A stretch of DNA of 8,364 bases from contig CAYUTJ010000029.1 in assembly GCA_964447735.1 (NCBI GenBank), positions 1-8,364 of the forward strand, written 5' to 3'. The stretch comes from CAYSYN01 sp964447735. Its GTDB lineage: Bacteria; Patescibacteriota; Minisyncoccia; Minisyncoccales; GBS-2. Below are positions 5,802-8,364 of the stretch, one piece after another. How positions within the stretch are numbered: the first letter of the stretch is position 1; every line of letters starts with the position of its first letter. Both the position numbers and the translations under genes were made by a program. The notes under the pieces were generated by a model. The model ran no database searches. It was not told the DNA's origin and worked only from the letters and a program-made list of their open reading frames with translations.

Positions 5802-5930
5802 TTGGCACCTAACAATATATTCGTGATTTGTTTTTATTGCAAACGTCCCTTCCCTCCAGACAAAATAGATAGAGAAAGTGGAGAACCAATGTGTCCTGAA
5901 TGCAAAAAGAAATTTAAAAGCAAAAATTAG
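5802..5930 (+). CDS. Zinc-ribbon microprotein (42 aa)
   Basis: A 42-aa basic protein with Cys10/Cys13 and Cys31/Cys34 (CX2C-X17-CX2C), the layout of a minimal zinc ribbon. The second knuckle, MCPECKKKF, is followed by a Lys-rich tail suited to nucleic-acid contact. The first knuckle has CFYCKRPFPP. No specific family is recognised. The start is TTG with an SD-like AGGTGG 5 nt upstream. The gene lies 46 nt after the phosphatase stop, so it may be co-transcribed or have its own promoter (an AT-rich stretch at 5766-5779). A hairpin with a T-tract follows 15 nt after its TAG, separating it from DNA polymerase. Apart from zinc binding, its role is unknown. Confidence 0.65.
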   Translation: MAPNNIFVICFYCKRPFPPDKIDRESGEPMCPECKKKFKSKN

Positions 5931-5945
5931 TTTTTTAATAAACAA

Positions 5946-5970
5946 CTGGCTTTTGAAAGCCAGCTTTTTT
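5946..5970 (+). terminator. Intrinsic-type terminator hairpin before polB
   Basis: CTGGCTT (5946-5952) pairs perfectly with AAGCCAG (5957-5963) around a TTGA loop. After one C come six T (5965-5970). This is the cleanest stem plus T-tract in the window and probably ends the transcript of the 42-aa ORF and the operon before it. Confidence 0.75.
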
Positions 5971-5985
5971 ATTTAAAATAAAAGA

Positions 5986-8364
5986 ATGAAAATAAAATTT
6001 TTCCTTTTGGATGCAGATTATTTTGTAGAAGGAGGAGAAACGAAAATTAGGCTTTGGGGAAAAACAGAAGAAGGAAAAAACGCGGTTTTATTTTTTAAGG
6101 AAGATCCTTACTTTTTTGTTTTACCGAAAGATTTTAAAAAAGCTCTTTCAGATATTAAAAAGTTGTTAGATAAAAAGAAAATTAAAGTAAAGAAAATTGA
6201 GAAAGTGAAAATGAAATTAAATGGCAAAGAGAAAGATTTCTTAAAGATTGTTTGCTCAAAGCCTGCAGATACTCAAAATGTTAGAGATATCATTAAAACT
6301 TTGGAAGAAAAAAGAGGAGGAAAAGGTTCTGTAATTGAAGAGTATGAGTACGCGATTAATTTTTATCGAAAATTTTTAATTGATAAAAAAATTTCAGGTT
6401 GTTGCTGGTTAGAAGTTGAAGGTGAAAAAATAAAAACTGATTTAAAAGTTGATTTTGCCATTAACGTCAGGAATTTTAAAGTTTTAGAAAAAAATGATCT
6501 TCCAAACCTTAAGATTTTAGCTTTTGATATTGAGACAATAGAAAAAGGAGGAAAAAAAGAAGTAATCATAGTTTCTTTTTTTGGGAAAAATTTCAAAAAA
6601 GTGATTACAGACAAGAAAGGAAATTTCCCAGATTGGGTTGAAGTTGTAAAAAATGAAAAAGAAATTTTAGAAAGAATGATAGAGATTTTTCAAAAACAAG
6701 ATCCTGACATTATTCTTTCTTATTACGGTGATTCTTTTGATTTTCAAGTGCTTTCTGAAAGATGCCAAGAAAACAAAGTAAAATTCATTCTTTCAAGAGA
6801 TAACAGAGAATTAAAGTTTTCAAGAAGGGCAAGAATTTCAGCAGCAAGAATTTCTGGCATTGTTCATGTAGATCTTTTCAATTTCATTCAAAACATTCTC
6901 TCTGCTACTTTGCAAACTGAGGTTTTAACTTTGGATGCTGTTTCTAGTGAAATTTTAAAAGACAAAAAAATTGAACTAGATTATCAAGAATTGTTAGAAA
7001 GTTGGAGAGAAAAGAAAAATTTGAGGAAATTGGCTGAATATTGTTTGAAAGATTCTGAATTAACTTTTAGGTTATCTCAAATTTTGCTTCCCCAAATTTT
7101 TGAACTTTCAAGATTGGTGGGGCAAATTTTATTTGATGTTTCCAGAATGACTTATAGTCAGTTGGTTGAGTGGTACTTGTCAAAGAAAGCAGGAGAAGAA
7201 AAAGAAATCATTCCCAATCAGCCGAAATTTGAAGAAATTTTAAAAAGGAAAAAAGAAACATATGTTGGAGGCTATGTTAAAGAACCTATAGCTGGAATTC
7301 ACGAAAACATTGCTGTCATTGACTTTAGATCTTTGTACCCTTCAATCATTGTTTCTTTTAATATCTCTCCTGAAACTTTAAATTGCGATTGTTGCAAAAA
7401 AGATGGTTTTAAAGTTCCAGAATTGAAACATTGGTTTTGCAAAAAGAAAAAAGGATTTGTTTCTTCGATTTTGAAAGAATTGATTGAAAAAAGAGCAAAA
7501 ATTAAAAAGAAACTGAAAAAATTGAAAAAAGATTCTTTAGAGTATGAAACTTTGTACAACAGACAATTTGCTTTAAAAACGATTGCTAACGCCACTTATG
7601 GCTATTTTGCCTTTCCAGCTTCAAAATGGTATTGCAAAGAATGTGCAGAAAGTTGTGCTGCTTTTGGAAGACATTGGATAAAAAAGGCAATAAAAGAGGC
7701 TCAAAAGGAAGGCTTTGTCGTCGTTTATGGGGATACAGATTCTTTATTTTTGAAAGAAGGAAAAGAAATAGAGAAAAAAGTGAGAGAATTTTTAGAAAAA
7801 ATAAACAAAAATTTTCCTGGTATTTTAGAATTAGACCTTCAAGGAATATACGAAAGGGGAATTTTCATTCCCAGGGGAACTTATGGTACAGCTAAAAAAA
7901 GATATGCTTTAATTGATAAAAAAGGAGAGTTGTTAATTAGAGGTTTGGAAACAGTAAGAAGAGATTGGTGCAATTTAGCAAAAGAAGTTCAAAGAAAGGT
8001 TTTGGAATTTGTTTTGAGAGAAAATGATGTTAAGAAAGCTAAAAATTTTGTAAAAAAGATAATTAAAAATTTGAAAGAAAAGAAAGTAGCTCTGAGAGAT
8101 TTGATAATCTATGAAGAATTAACAAAACCAATTGAAAAATACAAACTAATTTCCCCTCATGTAATGGCAGCTAAAAAATTGAAAGAAAGAGGAATTGAAG
8201 TGGGAGAAGGACAAGTGATTATGTTTGTCATTGAAGAAGGTACAGGTTCTATTTCAGAAAAAGCCCAACCCATTGAATTTGCAAAACTAGAAAAAATAGA
8301 CAGCAACTATTATATTGAAAGACAAATTGTGCCAGCAGCAATGAGAGTTTTGCAAGTTTTGGGA
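5986..8364 (+). CDS. polB: Archaeal family B DNA polymerase, 3' end beyond window
   Basis: 793 codons are open to the window edge; about 30-40 C-terminal residues appear to be missing, judging by the YYIERQIVPAAMRVL segment (775-789) near the end of the family. The proofreading domain has Exo I FDIET (Asp181, Glu183), Exo II YYGDSFD (Asp252) and Exo III YCLKD (Asp356). The polymerase domain has motif A DFRSLYPSII (446-455), motif B KTIANATYG (531-539), motif C YGDTDS (581-586) and KKRY (637-640). CKEC (550-553) matches the conserved cysteine pair of thermococcal enzymes. No intein interrupts motifs A to C. Three odd substitutions: Exo II has Tyr247 where Asn is usual, motif B has NA for NS, and the uracil pocket has Thr96 where Pyrococcus has Val93. 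There is no SD. The start is supported by the LLDADY N-terminus. Confidence 0.96.
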   Translation, partial: MKIKFFLLDADYFVEGGETKIRLWGKTEEGKNAVLFFKEDPYFFVLPKDFKKALSDIKKLLDKKKIKVKKIEKVKMKLNGKEKDFLKIVCSKPADTQNVRDIIKTLEEKRGGKGSVIEEYEYAINFYRKFLIDKKISGCCWLEVEGEKIKTDLKVDFAINVRNFKVLEKNDLPNLKILAFDIETIEKGGKKEVIIVSFFGKNFKKVITDKKGNFPDWVEVVKNEKEILERMIEIFQKQDPDIILSYYGDSFDFQVLSERCQENKVKFILSRDNRELKFSRRARISAARISGIVHVDLFNFIQNILSATLQTEVLTLDAVSSEILKDKKIELDYQELLESWREKKNLRKLAEYCLKDSELTFRLSQILLPQIFELSRLVGQILFDVSRMTYSQLVEWYLSKKAGEEKEIIPNQPKFEEILKRKKETYVGGYVKEPIAGIHENIAVIDFRSLYPSIIVSFNISPETLNCDCCKKDGFKVPELKHWFCKKKKGFVSSILKELIEKRAKIKKKLKKLKKDSLEYETLYNRQFALKTIANATYGYFAFPASKWYCKECAESCAAFGRHWIKKAIKEAQKEGFVVVYGDTDSLFLKEGKEIEKKVREFLEKINKNFPGILELDLQGIYERGIFIPRGTYGTAKKRYALIDKKGELLIRGLETVRRDWCNLAKEVQRKVLEFVLRENDVKKAKNFVKKIIKNLKEKKVALRDLIIYEELTKPIEKYKLISPHVMAAKKLKERGIEVGEGQVIMFVIEEGTGSISEKAQPIEFAKLEKIDSNYYIERQIVPAAMRVLQVLG

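Noticed and set aside
6363..6614. Minus-strand open frames opposite polB and other genes
   Set aside because: They are rich in Phe, Ser and Leu as expected from antisense of Lys/Glu-rich genes and carry no start signals or domains.
7626..7895. 89-codon + frame within the DNA polymerase gene
   Set aside because: It is an out-of-frame shadow of the polymerase, Arg/Lys-rich from shifted Lys and Glu codons, without a start signal or motif.
5986..8364. Possible intein or insertion in DNA polymerase
   Set aside because: Motifs A, B and C are each intact and spaced as in the uninterrupted Pyrococcus enzyme.

Overview
The window is AT-rich, densely packed DNA with every supported gene on the + strand. 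It most likely comes from an archaeon, and a DPANN-type lineage (Woese-/Pace-/Nanoarchaeota-like) is my best guess. The clearest sign is a replicative-type archaeal family B DNA polymerase, supported by AT-rich TATA-like boxes placed just upstream of starts that lack ribosome binding sites. TAA, TGA and TAG are all used as ordinary stops, so no recoding is evident. The lineage is inferred from gene content and composition, not from a marker search.

Layout. Bases 1-575 hold a compact cassette of three microproteins (59, 33 and 49 aa): a charged helical protein, a six-cysteine protein and a stand-alone zinc ribbon resembling the N-terminal ribbon of TFIIB/TFB. The cassette has its own TATA-like box, strong Shine-Dalgarno (SD) sequences and a hairpin/T-tract at its end. 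Bases 605-2154 encode an AmmeMemoRadiSam-type radical SAM enzyme translationally coupled to a YdjM-like membrane protein. Bases 2194-3545 encode a type I glutamine synthetase that runs into a 100-N scaffold gap (3546-3645). After the gap come the 3' part of an alpha/beta hydrolase, a metallo-beta-lactamase-fold hydrolase and a PPP-family phosphatase, spaced 4 and 0 nt apart, so probably one operon. A 42-aa zinc-ribbon microprotein and a hairpin terminator follow. Family B DNA polymerase (793 codons visible) then runs off the end of the window.

The open frame that appears to join glutamine synthetase to the hydrolase is an assembly artefact, because the frame across the Ns has no meaning. They should be read as two separate partial genes.

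No CRISPR array, transposase, tRNA, rRNA or defence system was seen. The least ordinary content is the set of Cys-rich microproteins, especially the TFIIB-ribbon-like one and its cassette, and several active-site substitutions in the DNA polymerase (proofreading motif Exo II, motif B and the uracil-sensing pocket).
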